Notes: generated by a model not told the origin, from the letters alone. A DNA stretch of 64,000 nt from Mesobacillus subterraneus (GCF_023715485.1 NZ_JAMBOF010000009.1:150312-214311); one strand, 5' to 3'. Positions 9,329-18,604 are shown, counted from the first letter of the stretch. Numbers and translations: made by a program.

Positions 9329-9684
9329 CAGTTTTCAACACCTTTAACATTGTCTTCATTCAATGTTAAACCAAGCTTTTCTGTTACTTTCTTGATCCGC
9401 TCATAGGTACTTAACTCGCTAACCTGGACTTCTAGGTCACTGTTAACTTTTTGCTGTTCCTGAATGCTGCCTTCGATAATCTGGATGTCTTTGTTCACTT
9501 CATAAATGGCTGCCTGCTTCGATACCATGAATGTCGCGCCGAAGCATACCATTGCTCCGAAAACAAACATCAGGATTTTTTCGCCGGGCGTAAGGATCGA
9601 ATTTCTTTTTGCCGGTGCTTTGGCCGGTGCTTGGACAGTGCGCTGCTGCTGTTCCTGTTGCAATTTTCTTGCCAGATTGCTCAT
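9328..9684 (-). CDS. ftsL: Cell division protein FtsL
   Basis: Small bitopic divisome protein that forms a complex with DivIB and DivIC and activates septal synthesis. About 118 residues: a basic, Gln/Ala-rich cytoplasmic tail, one membrane helix (about 38-58), then a coiled coil containing EVNKDIQIIEGSIQEQQK. Identification rests on size, architecture and position between rsmH and pbpB. Of two adjacent ATGs, the second (9684) leaves better spacing to AGGAGGG and gives the family start MSNLA. FtsL is poorly conserved in sequence. Confidence 0.93.
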   Translation of the reverse strand: MSNLARKLQQEQQQRTVQAPAKAPAKRNSILTPGEKILMFVFGAMVCFGATFMVSKQAAIYEVNKDIQIIEGSIQEQQKVNSDLEVQVSELSTYERIKKVTEKLGLTLNEDNVKGVEN

Positions 9685-9719
9685 CATTTTCCCTCCTGAG
9701 AATTAATTTTCTTATCTAT

Positions 9720-10658
9720 TTATTTCTTTAATTTTTCAGCGATTCGCAGTTTTGCCGATCTTGCCCGGTTATTAAACTCAAGCTCTTCATCCGAAGGAAG
9801 TATTGGCTTCCTGGTTACCAGCTTCAATTTCGGCTGGAACTCTTCAGGAATAATCGGAAGTCCTGGCGGAAGCTGAGGTGTTTCGCTCGCTTTTTTGAAG
9901 GTCACCTTGCAAATTCTGTCCTCCAGTGAATGGAAGGTAATGACGCTGATCCTGCCGCCAACAGCTAGCATTTCGATTGCCTGTTCGAGCGATTTCTCGA
10001 AAACGCCAAGTTCATCATTTACCGCAATCCTTACAGCTTGAAAAACTCGTTTTGCAGGATGTCCGCCCTTTCTTCTTGCAGGTGCAGGAATCGCATCCTT
10101 AATCAACTCTACAAGTTCAGCAGTGGTTTCAATCGCTTTTGTTTCACGGGCTGCCTCGATCTTTCTGGCAATTTGCTTAGAAAACTTTTCTTCTCCATAT
10201 TGGAAGAAGATTTTGACCAATTTTTCATACGGCCATCCATTAATCACATCATAAGCTGACAATGGCGCGTCCTGGTCCATCCTCATGTCAAGCGGTGCGT
10301 CATGGTGGTAGCTGAATCCGCGTTCTGGTGTATCCAGCTGTGGTGAGGAAACTCCCAGATCATAGAGGATACCATCTACTTCTGTTACACCCAGCTTTTC
10401 GAGTTCTTCCTGCAAATATAGGAAGTTACTCTTGATAATTGTCAGCCTGTCACCATAGCTTGCCAGTTTTTCTTTCGCATTCGCGATTGCGATATCATCC
10501 TGGTCGAATGCGTATAGCTTCCCTTGTTCAGAAAGCTTTGACAAAATCAATTCACTGTGGCCTGCGCCACCGAGAGTACAATCCACATATGTACCGTCAG
10601 GCTTGATATTGAGCCCGTCTACTGTTTCTTCCAGTAAAACTGTTGTATGTTTGAACAT
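9720..10658 (-). CDS. rsmH: 16S rRNA (cytosine-1402-N4)-methyltransferase RsmH (MraW)
   Basis: SAM-dependent methyltransferase that modifies C1402 of 16S rRNA. About 312 residues. The SAM motif [10 protein letters not shown] lies near residue 32, followed by AFDQDD and a [15 protein letters not shown] block typical of the family. [10 protein letters not shown] lies in the C-terminal third. The ATG at 10658 is preceded by AAAGGTGG and gives [11 protein letters not shown] as in B. subtilis; an upstream in-frame start would add six unconserved residues. Second gene of the mraZ operon. Confidence 0.97.
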   Translation of the reverse strand: MFKHTTVLLEETVDGLNIKPDGTYVDCTLGGAGHSELILSKLSEQGKLYAFDQDDIAIANAKEKLASYGDRLTIIKSNFLYLQEELEKLGVTEVDGILYDLGVSSPQLDTPERGFSYHHDAPLDMRMDQDAPLSAYDVINGWPYEKLVKIFFQYGEEKFSKQIARKIEAARETKAIETTAELVELIKDAIPAPARRKGGHPAKRVFQAVRIAVNDELGVFEKSLEQAIEMLAVGGRISVITFHSLEDRICKVTFKKASETPQLPPGLPIIPEEFQPKLKLVTRKPILPSDEELEFNNRARSAKLRIAEKLKK

Positions 10659-10715
10659 TATGATCCACCTTTCCAATCGAGGAGCAGGTAATATTATATC
10701 AGAATAATGTTACCC

Positions 10716-11147
10716 TTAAATATCAAATCCAATCATATTTTCCGCAATTTCAGCAAAAGATTCCTCAGATTCTGCGAAATATTCTTCCCAGATTGCTTTG
10801 CTCCATATTTCGATTCGATTGGAAACCCCTAAAATCACACACTCTTTATCAAGCTTTGCGTATTGCATCAGCGGGGAAGGAATGTTAACTCGCCCCTGTT
10901 TGTCAATTTCACTCTCGGTAGCACCTGAAAAGAAAAAACGGGTGAATGCCCGCGCATCTTTTTTGGTCAGCGGAAGGCCTTTAAGCTTGTCTTCAATAAC
11001 TGACCATTCAGAAACGGGATAGCCAAATAAACACTGGTCAAGTCCACGGGTAAGAATGAACATTTCTCCCAAGTGATCACGGACCTTGGCAGGGATGATC
11101 AAACGGCCTTTGCTATCAATATTATGATGATATTCGCCCATGAACAT
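10716..11147 (-). CDS. mraZ: Transcriptional regulator MraZ
   Basis: DNA-binding protein that autoregulates the dcw operon by binding short direct repeats in its own promoter. The protein has 143 residues, the same as B. subtilis, with two AbrB/SpoVT-like swapped-hairpin repeats; the conserved blocks [10 protein letters not shown] and GRVNIPSPL both start with a DxQ/KGR turn (DSKGR, DKQGR). The ATG at 11147 (MFMGEYHH) with GGGGGTAG upstream is chosen over a longer in-frame start. Three GTGG boxes with exact 10-base spacing lie 32-55 bases upstream. Confidence 0.96.
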   Translation of the reverse strand: MFMGEYHHNIDSKGRLIIPAKVRDHLGEMFILTRGLDQCLFGYPVSEWSVIEDKLKGLPLTKKDARAFTRFFFSGATESEIDKQGRVNIPSPLMQYAKLDKECVILGVSNRIEIWSKAIWEEYFAESEESFAEIAENMIGFDI

Positions 11148-11178
11148 GCCACTACCCCCACTTTCTAAATACAATGTA

Positions 11179-11202
11179 CCACATTCCCCCACTTTTCACC
11201 AC
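11179..11202 (-). promoter_or_regulatory. MraZ operator: three GTGG boxes at 10-bp spacing
   Basis: On the minus strand GTGG occurs at 11202-11199, 11192-11189 and 11182-11179, each repeat exactly 10 bases apart (GTGGTG, GTGGGG, GTGGTA with 4-base spacers). MraZ is known to bind such direct TGG-type repeats. A weak -10-like TACATT lies at 11178-11173, so the boxes would cover the -35 region, which fits autorepression. The promoter itself is uncertain. Confidence 0.65.
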
Positions 11203-11360
11203 CTTATTTTAAATATTCTCCCCCCGGCGGGTAAATCCTTCATTAAAAGCACGTTTCCATTAATTTCTTTTAAATTGTTTTGAGGTACTTACCTTTTAAT
11301 TTCCTCTCGAGGAGCTTAACCTGAACTCCACCCAACAGGAATTCATTCATTAAAATGCAT

Positions 11361-11391
11361 AAAAAAGCTCCATCCATTTTGGATGAAGCTT
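11361..11391 (-). terminator. Intrinsic terminator after bshC
   Basis: AAGCTCCATCC (11365-11375) pairs with GGATGAAGCTT (11381-11391), followed on the minus strand by a T-run. It isolates bshC from the mraZ operon. Confidence 0.88.
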
Positions 11392-11395
11392 AAAC

Positions 11396-13036
11396 TTACA
11401 TTTTTATTATTTTATGTGTTCCATCGAATTCATAATGGAGCTTCAGCAAGTCGGAAATTAGATTCAATCCATACTTATTTAAATAATAAAATGGATTCCA
11501 AACTCTTTCCTGTGGTGAGCCCCCTGGCCTTAAGGCATTCTCGACCCTGGTGAATTTCCTCAGGATATGGTCATTCTTCCTGCAAACTGCCTCAACAATC
11601 TTATCTTCCATAAAAACAATCTGATTCATTAAAATCGACTCGTTCTTTTCCAGCATTGGCATCAACACTGGATCAATTCCGCCTGATTTTTCACGAATAA
11701 TGGAATATTGCTCTGCAAGATTTGCTTTTACTTTTTCAAACAGCTCTTCTACTTCCCTGTCCTTTAAGGAATCAATGAACTTTAGTTCATGGCCGCCTGT
11801 TCCTGAAATAAGAACTTCCTTCAAATCCAGGTTCAGCTCTTCTAGGTCGGTTTCAACCGATCTTTCGAGGAGGGTGATGTTAAGTCGCGGCACCAATGGG
11901 GGCATCTGCAAGCCGAAGTGCTCGAACACCATTTTTAGCTCAGCCCAATAAGCAATCTCTCCTGGACCGCCAATGAATGCAAGCGTCGGAAACAGCCATT
12001 CCTGCATCAACGGCCTTGTAACTACGTTATTGCTTAACTTTTCCGGATATTCGTTGGCAATCTCCATCAATTCGGCAAAAGTGAAGGTAACTTCACCATT
12101 CTTACCTGCAAATCCCCCACTTTGTGGGTCAAATTGGAGCAGGATCCGCTCATTTACTTCTTCATCATAATAGAAGAGATTGGCAGCATTAGCACTGATA
12201 TCAATCATATTAGCAAACCCTGCTGCTTCTGTTTTTTGCTGCTGCTCATGAACTGCGGAGGTAATTTCACGGTGGTTTTTTATTTGATCCATGAAGTATT
12301 CTTTTTCGAGCTTGCGCAGTTCCTTGTTGCCAGAATCAACGATCAGCAAGCCTGAACCCTTGAAAAGTGCCATGATAATAGATGCAAAAAAATCAACGAA
12401 GGATTCCGCTGTCTTAAGAGATTCAATCGCAAAAGCCAATACTTCTTTCGTATATTTTGTTTCCCCGTAAGTCTCAATAATTTCTTTGACCCATGAATAA
12501 CAAAGATCCTTATTTATACAGACTTCTGAAATCATTTTTTTCTCCAGATTCTTTTCTGGATAAAGCCATTTTTCCTGTTTATTGTTGTTCATGACATAGA
12601 CATGGTTTACTTCCTGGTAGTCATGATCTTCTCCAGCAATCCAAAATACCGGGACAACCGGAACGCCCAGTTCTGCCTCTTTTTGTTCCGCAAGTTTAAT
12701 TATTGAAATCACTTTATGGATTGTGTAGAGAGGCCCGGTGAGGATTCCTGCCTGCTGTCCACCTATTACAGCAACACTTTTCTCTTGTCTCAGCTTATCA
12801 ATGTTAGCATTGATTTGATCAGAGTGTGCATATCGGGACATGAATGATTGAATATGGTCCGCAAGCTCATTCCTCATGAAATTTCTATTTTGCAGTTCAT
12901 CAAGACGATGAACATAATCCATTTCATTCTTAAAATTATAATGAAAGAAGCTCTGGAGTTCAGCGCTTCCAGCAAGGTAATCTGTCGCAAACCGGTTTGC
13001 AGCCGGAAGTGAGAGATTCAACATCTCCATTAACAT
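11396..13036 (-). CDS. bshC: Bacillithiol biosynthesis cysteine-adding enzyme BshC
   Basis: Believed to add cysteine to GlcN-malate, the last step of bacillithiol synthesis. 546 residues, close to the family's 539 or so. Conserved blocks are SVAVIGGQQAGILTGPLYTI (about 88-107), VPVVPVFWIAGEDHDYQEVN and NNVVTRPLMQEWLFPTLAFI in the core, and QERVWNPFYYLNKYG near the end. The ATG at 13036 has AAAGGA at proper spacing; the next ATG (13030) would be too far from it. It is the B. subtilis yllA position, upstream of mraZ, but terminates separately. Confidence 0.95.
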   Translation of the reverse strand: MLMEMLNLSLPAANRFATDYLAGSAELQSFFHYNFKNEMDYVHRLDELQNRNFMRNELADHIQSFMSRYAHSDQINANIDKLRQEKSVAVIGGQQAGILTGPLYTIHKVISIIKLAEQKEAELGVPVVPVFWIAGEDHDYQEVNHVYVMNNNKQEKWLYPEKNLEKKMISEVCINKDLCYSWVKEIIETYGETKYTKEVLAFAIESLKTAESFVDFFASIIMALFKGSGLLIVDSGNKELRKLEKEYFMDQIKNHREITSAVHEQQQKTEAAGFANMIDISANAANLFYYDEEVNERILLQFDPQSGGFAGKNGEVTFTFAELMEIANEYPEKLSNNVVTRPLMQEWLFPTLAFIGGPGEIAYWAELKMVFEHFGLQMPPLVPRLNITLLERSVETDLEELNLDLKEVLISGTGGHELKFIDSLKDREVEELFEKVKANLAEQYSIIREKSGGIDPVLMPMLEKNESILMNQIVFMEDKIVEAVCRKNDHILRKFTRVENALRPGGSPQERVWNPFYYLNKYGLNLISDLLKLHYEFDGTHKIIKM

Positions 13037-13201
13037 GTACTTCCTTTCTCGTAAACAATTTTCACTGTTATGAGTATAGCATTGTTTAAAATGAAAAGAA
13101 AAAAACTTTGCTTTACGAAATTTCTAAAATCAAAGTTTTTTCTTTTGACAACCTTTTCATCCTTATGCTTACGTTGATTTATCTATTTGGCGGTAAGCAA
13201 A

Positions 13202-13245
13202 AAACAAAAAGCGCTGGACCTTGACTGCCTTCATCAGGAGGTCCA
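13202..13245 (-). terminator. Intrinsic terminator after the DUF3397 gene
   Basis: TGGACCT (13215-13221) pairs with AGGTCCA (13239-13245), with T-rich sequence downstream on the minus strand. A second AT-rich inverted repeat (CTTTG/CAAAG with A/T runs) lies closer to bshC, at about 13100-13145. Confidence 0.65.
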
Positions 13246-13253
13246 ACACTAAT

Positions 13254-13643
13254 TTAAGCAAAGAGGAGCGTCAACCGCTGAAATAGGCCGAATAAAACTA
13301 GAATGATATAAGCTGAGAAGAAGAGCAAAAAGTTGAAGCGCCAGAATCCTTTGAAAACTTTCGGCATGATGATTTCCTCTTTGTATTTCCAGTGTATCCA
13401 GACAAAAAATGCCGCAAGACCGAATAAGACAACCAGAATCAGCCACAGGAATGATTTTCCCCATATGGTGACAATCAAAAAATGCACAGACAGTACAAGC
13501 AAAAAAGTGCTGAAGTCAATTGCCAGATTGACGGATCGCCGATGGTTGCCGGTGATTTGCTTGCTGATGATAAATACAGCGAGATAGCCAATCATTGGAA
13601 CTGTAATCAATATAGCAACGAATGCAGAGACGATTCCCGGCAT
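13254..13643 (-). CDS. DUF3397 family membrane protein
   Basis: Small polytopic membrane protein of unknown function, 129 residues, with four predicted hydrophobic helices (about 5-25, 38-57, 62-80 and 99-122) and little soluble sequence. The position between panE and bshC is common for DUF3397 proteins in Bacillaceae. The start at 13643 overlaps the panE stop by one base (TAATG), so it is probably translationally coupled to panE. Family assignment is from recollection of this gene neighbourhood and topology. Confidence 0.75.
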   Translation of the reverse strand: MPGIVSAFVAILITVPMIGYLAVFIISKQITGNHRRSVNLAIDFSTFLLVLSVHFLIVTIWGKSFLWLILVVLFGLAAFFVWIHWKYKEEIIMPKVFKGFWRFNFLLFFSAYIILVLFGLFQRLTLLFA

Positions 13644-14539
13644 TATGCCCCCTCCCTTTCGTGCTCCTTCCCCTTGATGCAATGATAATAATTATGTATT
13701 AATGGAGCATTAATATTTTTCCTTGCAGATAATTCGAGCAAATAACCAAGGATTGCATCAATTTCAGTTTTTCGTCCATTTTCAAGGTCCTTGTACATCG
13801 ATGAATGGTTATCCGCGGTCTTTTCACAAACAGCCTTCAAGTTCTGGAAGTATTCATCTTTATTATTTAATTCAAGCACCAATGCACATTCTTCAAAGAG
13901 CTGTGAAAAGATTTCGCGGTATGAAGGATTGCGGATCAATTCACCATTCTTCACTTGAAGTGTTGCTGTCAAAGGGTTGATCACGGAATTGACAACGAGC
14001 TTTTTAATCAGCATTTCCTGATAGTCAGATTCAAGTTTAATAGGGAACTCAGAGGCTAATGAAAAGGATAAATGACTGAGAAGGTCTGCATCTCCATTGA
14101 ATACAGCAGCCCTGGTGACTCCCTCACCATTATGGAATACTGTATTGCCGCTAGCTCTGACAGCGCCATGCTCGACAGAACCAATATAGATTGCAGCGGG
14201 TGTTAATTCCGAAAGCAACTGGATGTGCCCATAGCCATTTTGCAGGAAAAGAATGCTTCCCGATGTTTTTGCTTTTATATCAGACATGAGATCTGCGAGT
14301 TGATATTGTTTCACCGCAACTATCGTTAATTCTTCTAGACCCTGCCAGGCATATATTGGGGCTGCAACTACTTTTCGGGCTGTTTCATCTTTGCCGGCTT
14401 TAATCATATGTAATCCTTGATCGTTTATTAGATCTGACTGCTCCTGTGTCCTCGTGTATAAGTTGACGTCGTGCTTCAAACTTAAGTAATAAGAGAATAG
14501 CAAGCCCAATGAACCCCCGCCAAGAATGGCAATTTTCAT
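13643..14539 (-). CDS. panE: 2-dehydropantoate 2-reductase (ketopantoate reductase)
   Basis: NADPH-dependent reduction of ketopantoate to pantoate in pantothenate and coenzyme A synthesis. About 298 residues. The N-terminal nucleotide-binding motif GGGSLG is in the first 12 residues. The second half has KKLVVNSVINPLTA, whose lysine and asparagine are conserved in the family, and GRKTEIDAILGYLLEL, the family's C-terminal signature. The start at 14539 follows GAGGGG at 6 bases; the frame can be extended 19 codons but without support. B. subtilis position ylbQ. Some Bacillus have a second paralogue elsewhere, so panE-like is the safe call. Confidence 0.9.
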   Translation of the reverse strand: MKIAILGGGSLGLLFSYYLSLKHDVNLYTRTQEQSDLINDQGLHMIKAGKDETARKVVAAPIYAWQGLEELTIVAVKQYQLADLMSDIKAKTSGSILFLQNGYGHIQLLSELTPAAIYIGSVEHGAVRASGNTVFHNGEGVTRAAVFNGDADLLSHLSFSLASEFPIKLESDYQEMLIKKLVVNSVINPLTATLQVKNGELIRNPSYREIFSQLFEECALVLELNNKDEYFQNLKAVCEKTADNHSSMYKDLENGRKTEIDAILGYLLELSARKNINAPLIHNYYHCIKGKEHEREGA

Positions 14540-14703
14540 AAAAACCCCTCTAATCCATCCATAGTCATGATCCATCAAAACGTATATATTATGCACTTTT
14601 TAAAATGAAAATTTATACAGTGACTTAGTCATATTTTATCAGAAACAATGCTTTATTTGGAAGCAGTGTTTGTGAAACTCTATGATTATTTACATGTGGA
14701 CAT

Positions 14704-14738
14704 AAAAAAAGAAAATGGAGGTCCTTTTAGGACCTCCG
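14704..14738 (-). terminator. Intrinsic terminator after the acyl-CoA carboxylase operon
   Basis: GGAGGTCC (14717-14724) pairs with GGACCTCC (14730-14737); the minus-strand T-tract is the A-run at 14704-14710. Confidence 0.92.
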
Positions 14739-14744
14739 CATGTT

Positions 14745-16286
14745 TTATACCGGATATACCGGATGCTTCCTGACACTGAATTCCATTTCTTTTGTTTCAT
14801 ATAATCTGAATCTATCAATAAGCGCATTCCTTAGGTCGTTTGCAGCGACAATGTCATCTACGATCAGTTCGGAAGCAAGCTTATAGATGTCTATGCTCTC
14901 TTTATATTCCTGGTGCTTTTCCTGGACAAAAGCAATCTTTTCTTTTGGATCTTCAATTTGGTTGATTTTGTTTGAATACACAGCATTAACCGCAGCTTCT
15001 GGACCCATGACTGCAATCTGTGCAGTCGGCAAGGCGATGCAGCAATCCGGTTCAAACGCAGGGCCAGCCATAGCGTATAAGCCTGCACCATATGCTTTAC
15101 GGACAATGACAGATATTTTCGGTACTGTCGCAGAACTCATTGCCGCGATCATCTTCGCACCATGGCGGATAATGCCTGCCCGTTCTACCTTCGTGCCAAT
15201 CATAAAGCCGGGAACATCAGCAAGGAACAGCAATGGGATATGGAAAGCATCGCAAAGCTGGATGAATTTAGCGGCCTTGTCAGCAGAATCTACAAACAAG
15301 ACGCCGCCCTTTACCTTTGGCTGATTGGCAATGATTCCGACTGCCCTGCCGTCAATACGCGCAAGCCCTGTAATTAATTCTGGAGCAAACAGCTTTTTAA
15401 TCTCAAAAAAGCTTCCTTCATCAATCAGAGCATCAATACCTTCATACATATCAAATGGAGCGTTCTGGTTCAATGGAATGATTTCTTCAAGATTTCTTCC
15501 TGTCTTTGGAGCCACACTCTCGATTACTGCTGTTTTGGATTTGAAGCTGGCAGGGAAATAACTCAAATACTTCTTCGCTGCCTCAATAGCTTCTTCCTCA
15601 CTATATACTAGCATGTCACCGACACCGCTGACCGAGCAATGCATGCGGGCGCCGCCCATTTCTTCCAGCGTTACCTTCTCACCGATAACCTTTTCTGCCA
15701 TTCTTGGTGAACCAAGGTACATGGAAGCATTTTGATCAACCATAATTACAATGTCACAGAAAGCCGGAATATAAGCTCCTCCTGCTGCTGAAGGACCGAA
15801 AAGAAGACAAATTTGCGGTATCATACCCGACATTTTGACTTGATTGTAAAAAATCTTTCCAGCTCCGCGTCGGTTCGGGAACATGTCAAGCTGGTCGGTA
15901 ATTCGGGCGCCTGCTGAATCAACTAGGTACAGTAATGGCACCTTCAGCTTTTCAGCTGTTTCCTGAATCCTGATTATTTTTTCAACGGTTCTGGCTCCCC
16001 ATGAACCTGCCTTTACCGTGGAGTCATTTGCCATTACGCAAACTGTCTGGCCGCCGATCTTGCCAATCGCTGTAACGACACCATCGGCCGGAAGGTCCCC
16101 TGCCTGGAAGTTGGCGAACTTTCCATCTTCTTCATAAACGCCGCCGTCAAACAAGAGATTGAGACGTTCGCGCACAAAAAGCTTATTTTGCTCGGCAAGC
16201 TTCTCATGGTATTTCGGATGGCCGCCGGCTTCGATCTGGTTAACCTTTTCTTGTAATGTATCAGATAGGGTCTTTGCGGTAGTCAT
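14745..16286 (-). CDS. yngE: Acyl-CoA carboxylase carboxyltransferase subunit (YngE/propionyl-CoA carboxylase beta type)
   Basis: Transfers CO2 from carboxybiotin to an acyl-CoA such as propionyl-CoA or methylcrotonyl-CoA. 513 residues with the two crotonase-fold halves of the family: the N-domain has LLYLVDSAGARITDQ and FGPSAAGGAYIPAF, the C-domain has DVPGFMIG and AYGAGLYAMAGPAF. The ATG at 16286 follows GAGGAGGGG. Last gene of a three-gene operon with biotin carboxylase and a stand-alone BCCP, as in B. subtilis yngH-yngHB-yngE, but without the other leucine-degradation genes next to it. Substrate cannot be read from sequence; propionyl-CoA or methylcrotonyl-CoA are both possible. Confidence 0.9.
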   Translation of the reverse strand: MTTAKTLSDTLQEKVNQIEAGGHPKYHEKLAEQNKLFVRERLNLLFDGGVYEEDGKFANFQAGDLPADGVVTAIGKIGGQTVCVMANDSTVKAGSWGARTVEKIIRIQETAEKLKVPLLYLVDSAGARITDQLDMFPNRRGAGKIFYNQVKMSGMIPQICLLFGPSAAGGAYIPAFCDIVIMVDQNASMYLGSPRMAEKVIGEKVTLEEMGGARMHCSVSGVGDMLVYSEEEAIEAAKKYLSYFPASFKSKTAVIESVAPKTGRNLEEIIPLNQNAPFDMYEGIDALIDEGSFFEIKKLFAPELITGLARIDGRAVGIIANQPKVKGGVLFVDSADKAAKFIQLCDAFHIPLLFLADVPGFMIGTKVERAGIIRHGAKMIAAMSSATVPKISVIVRKAYGAGLYAMAGPAFEPDCCIALPTAQIAVMGPEAAVNAVYSNKINQIEDPKEKIAFVQEKHQEYKESIDIYKLASELIVDDIVAANDLRNALIDRFRLYETKEMEFSVRKHPVYPV

Positions 16287-16307
16287 GTTTCCCCTCCTCA
16301 AAATCTA

Positions 16308-16520
16308 TTATTCTAGTACAAGCAGGATGTCGCCTTCGTTCACAAAATCACCGATGTTCACTTTGATTTCGGCAACCCTGCCAGCACCCTGGCTTTCTAC
16401 AGGGATTTCCATTTTCATTGATTCAAGCATTAATACTTCCTGGCCCTCTGTAACCGTATCACCTGCTGCCACCATCACATTAAGGACCGTACCTGCCATA
16501 CTTGCCGTTAGTTCTTTCAT
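16308..16520 (-). CDS. yngHB: Biotin/lipoyl carrier protein of acyl-CoA carboxylase (YngHB-like)
   Basis: Seventy-residue stand-alone biotinyl domain that carries carboxybiotin between the two enzymes encoded on either side. The biotinylation motif ESMKME has its acceptor lysine at residue 36, and the flanking pattern (GTVLNVMVAAGD before it, GDFVNEGD after it) is the usual two-fold hammerhead. A lipoyl domain would normally have DKA instead of MKM. 13 bases separate it from the biotin carboxylase stop, and 21 bases from the next start. Confidence 0.93.
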   Translation of the reverse strand: MKELTASMAGTVLNVMVAAGDTVTEGQEVLMLESMKMEIPVESQGAGRVAEIKVNIGDFVNEGDILLVLE

Positions 16521-16533
16521 CTTTCTTCCTCCT

Positions 16534-17877
16534 CTATTTAGATGCCATTTTTCGTTCAGCTAAATATGCTGTCGTATAATTTCCGGACTTGAAGCCCTCT
16601 TCACCCAGGATTTCTGCAAACAATGGTGCGTTGGACTTTATGCCTTCCAGTTTTAGATTTGCGAAAAACTCCTGGCCCAACTGAATTGCTTCAGCCCTCG
16701 TGTTGCCTCCTACAATGCATTTTGCAACCATGGGATCGTAAAAAGGTGTCACGGCAGATCCCGATTCATAACCTGAATCAACTCGGACTCCCTCTCCATC
16801 CACCCATGAAAATTCGCTGATTTTACCTGGTGATGGCAGGAACCTGACTGGGTCTTCAGCATACAACCGGAATTCTATCGCCCAGCCGTTTTTCTTAATT
16901 TCACCCTGCAGCAGCGGGAGTTTTTCGCCGCGGGCTACAAGAATTTGCCACTTAACAAGATCCAAACCGGTAATGGTTTCTGTGACAGGATGTTCGACCT
17001 GAAGCCTCGTATTCATCTCAAGAAAATAGAAATTTTCATTTTCATCAACGATGAATTCTACAGTTCCAGCATTTACATATTTTACTGCCTTCGCTGCTTT
17101 AATTGCCGTATCATACATTTTCTGTCTTGCTTCTTCTTTCAAGAATGGCGAAGGCGCTTCTTCAATCACTTTCTGGTGGCGCCTTTGAATCGAACAGTCT
17201 CGTTCAAACAAGTGGACATGGTTGCCATGTGAATCGCCAAAAATCTGAACTTCCACGTGGCGGGCGTTCTTGATGTACTTTTCGATGAACACCTCATCTG
17301 AACCAAAATAAGCTTTTGCTCTCCCTTTAGTAGAATCGAAATTCTTAGCGAGCGCTTGCTCATTTTCACAGAGCACCATTCCAATTCCTCCGCCGCCCCC
17401 GCTTGCTTTTAGCATGACAGGGTAGCCGATAACTGCGGCAAGCTCGACGGCATCCTCAAGCGTTTTTAAGCCGAGATCACTCCCCGGCACGACGGGAACT
17501 CCAGCTTCTTCCATCGTTGACCTGGCAACAATTTTATCGCCCATTTTTTCAATCGTTTCCGGTGCTGGACCGATAAATGTCAAACCTGCATCCTTCACCT
17601 TGCGGGCAAACTCTGCATTCTCTGATAAAAAGCCATATCCAGGATGGATGCCATCGACATTTTCGGCTTTGGCAATCCTTAAAATCTCCTCTGCATTCAA
17701 ATATGATTTTTGAACAGGAGGCTCCCCTATCCTGAAAGCACTGTCGGCCTCCTTAACAAATGGCAAGTCCTGATCAGCATCCGAAAAGACTGCAACTGTT
17801 GTAATTCCAAGTTCACGGCAAGTGCGGATAATGCGAAGCGCAATTTCTCCTCTGTTTGCGATTAAAATTTTTTGCAC
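16534..17877 (-). CDS. yngH: Biotin carboxylase subunit of acyl-CoA carboxylase (YngH/AccC-like)
   Basis: ATP-dependent carboxylation of biotin on the carrier protein. 447 residues with the full AccC architecture: N-terminal KILIANRGEIALRI, then GYGFLSENAEFA, the glycine-rich ATP-grasp loop KASGGGGGIGM (about 157-167), EKYIKNARHVEVQIFGD and the EMNTRLQVEHPVTE block. Starts at a GTG (17877) with AAAGGGGA upstream. First gene of the operon. Context with a dedicated BCCP and carboxyltransferase argues for a catabolic acyl-CoA carboxylase rather than the fatty-acid acetyl-CoA carboxylase. Confidence 0.92.
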   Translation of the reverse strand: MQKILIANRGEIALRIIRTCRELGITTVAVFSDADQDLPFVKEADSAFRIGEPPVQKSYLNAEEILRIAKAENVDGIHPGYGFLSENAEFARKVKDAGLTFIGPAPETIEKMGDKIVARSTMEEAGVPVVPGSDLGLKTLEDAVELAAVIGYPVMLKASGGGGGIGMVLCENEQALAKNFDSTKGRAKAYFGSDEVFIEKYIKNARHVEVQIFGDSHGNHVHLFERDCSIQRRHQKVIEEAPSPFLKEEARQKMYDTAIKAAKAVKYVNAGTVEFIVDENENFYFLEMNTRLQVEHPVTETITGLDLVKWQILVARGEKLPLLQGEIKKNGWAIEFRLYAEDPVRFLPSPGKISEFSWVDGEGVRVDSGYESGSAVTPFYDPMVAKCIVGGNTRAEAIQLGQEFFANLKLEGIKSNAPLFAEILGEEGFKSGNYTTAYLAERKMASK

Positions 17878-18117
17878 GGTTTTTCCCCTTTCCCGTAAAA
17901 AAATACGCTCACTAATAAAATTCTACAATATTCTGTATACTTCCTGCAAAAATTGGAACCGCTTTCTAAAATTCATATGCAGAATTTTTTATGTTTTTAT
18001 AATATAATAAAAATAAGTTAAACAAAATAAATATATTTTTGCTGCTTATATATACGGTATTTTTCGGGTATATATTTATACATTGAAAATATAAGCGGCT
18101 TGAATGGGGGATTGAAC

Positions 18118-18594
18118 ATGGTGAATAAAGTGGTGAAATTAAAAATCAATTATAAGACTTTAGAAGAATTCAAGAAATTTAAGGAGTATGGACATCAAGA
18201 ACTCTCGATGCTTGAGGATTTAGAAGCGAATATCGTAGAAAATGATAGCGACTCGCCGTTTTACGGAATTTATTTTGGGGATAAACTCGTTGCGCGTATG
18301 AGCCTGTACCAAGTCAAGAAACAATTTGACCGCTATTTCGAACCATCACAGGATTATCTGGAATTATGGAAGCTGGAAGTCCTGCCAGATTACCAGGGTA
18401 AAGGCTATGGCAAATCACTTGTTGAATTTGCGAAAAGCTTTGGCTTGCCGATCAAAACCAATCCGAGAGTAAAATCACAAGACTTTTGGGATAAGATGGG
18501 CTTTACTCCGGTTCATTATGACGTAGAGAGGGACCGCGGCGAGAATCCACTTGTGTGGTATCCTGCCGGCGTAACAGAACAACAAGCCCACTAA
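18118..18594 (+). CDS. ylbP: GNAT-family N-acetyltransferase YlbP
   Basis: 158-residue acetyltransferase-like protein of unknown substrate. GNAT features: LWKLEVLPDYQGKGYGKSLV (about 81-100) is the beta4 and acetyl-CoA P-loop (Q-G-K-G-Y-G). Very similar to B. subtilis YlbP throughout (for example SPFYGIYFGDKLVARMSLYQ). The ATG at 18118 lies 7 bases after GGGGG; TTG codons at 18100 and 18112 are alternatives. It is transcribed away from the carboxylase operon and convergently with ylbO. Confidence 0.92.
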   Translation: MVNKVVKLKINYKTLEEFKKFKEYGHQELSMLEDLEANIVENDSDSPFYGIYFGDKLVARMSLYQVKKQFDRYFEPSQDYLELWKLEVLPDYQGKGYGKSLVEFAKSFGLPIKTNPRVKSQDFWDKMGFTPVHYDVERDRGENPLVWYPAGVTEQQAH

Positions 18595-18604
18595 TTAATT
18601 TAAA

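Noticed and set aside
13211..13222. AAAAAGCGCTGGA as another family A copy
   Set aside because: Only about 12 bases match; the rest forms the DUF3397 terminator.
15325..15561. Opposite-strand frames in the carboxyltransferase gene, and similar antisense frames through ctaD, murE and typA
   Set aside because: Antisense shadows of well-conserved genes, no ribosome sites or family resemblance.
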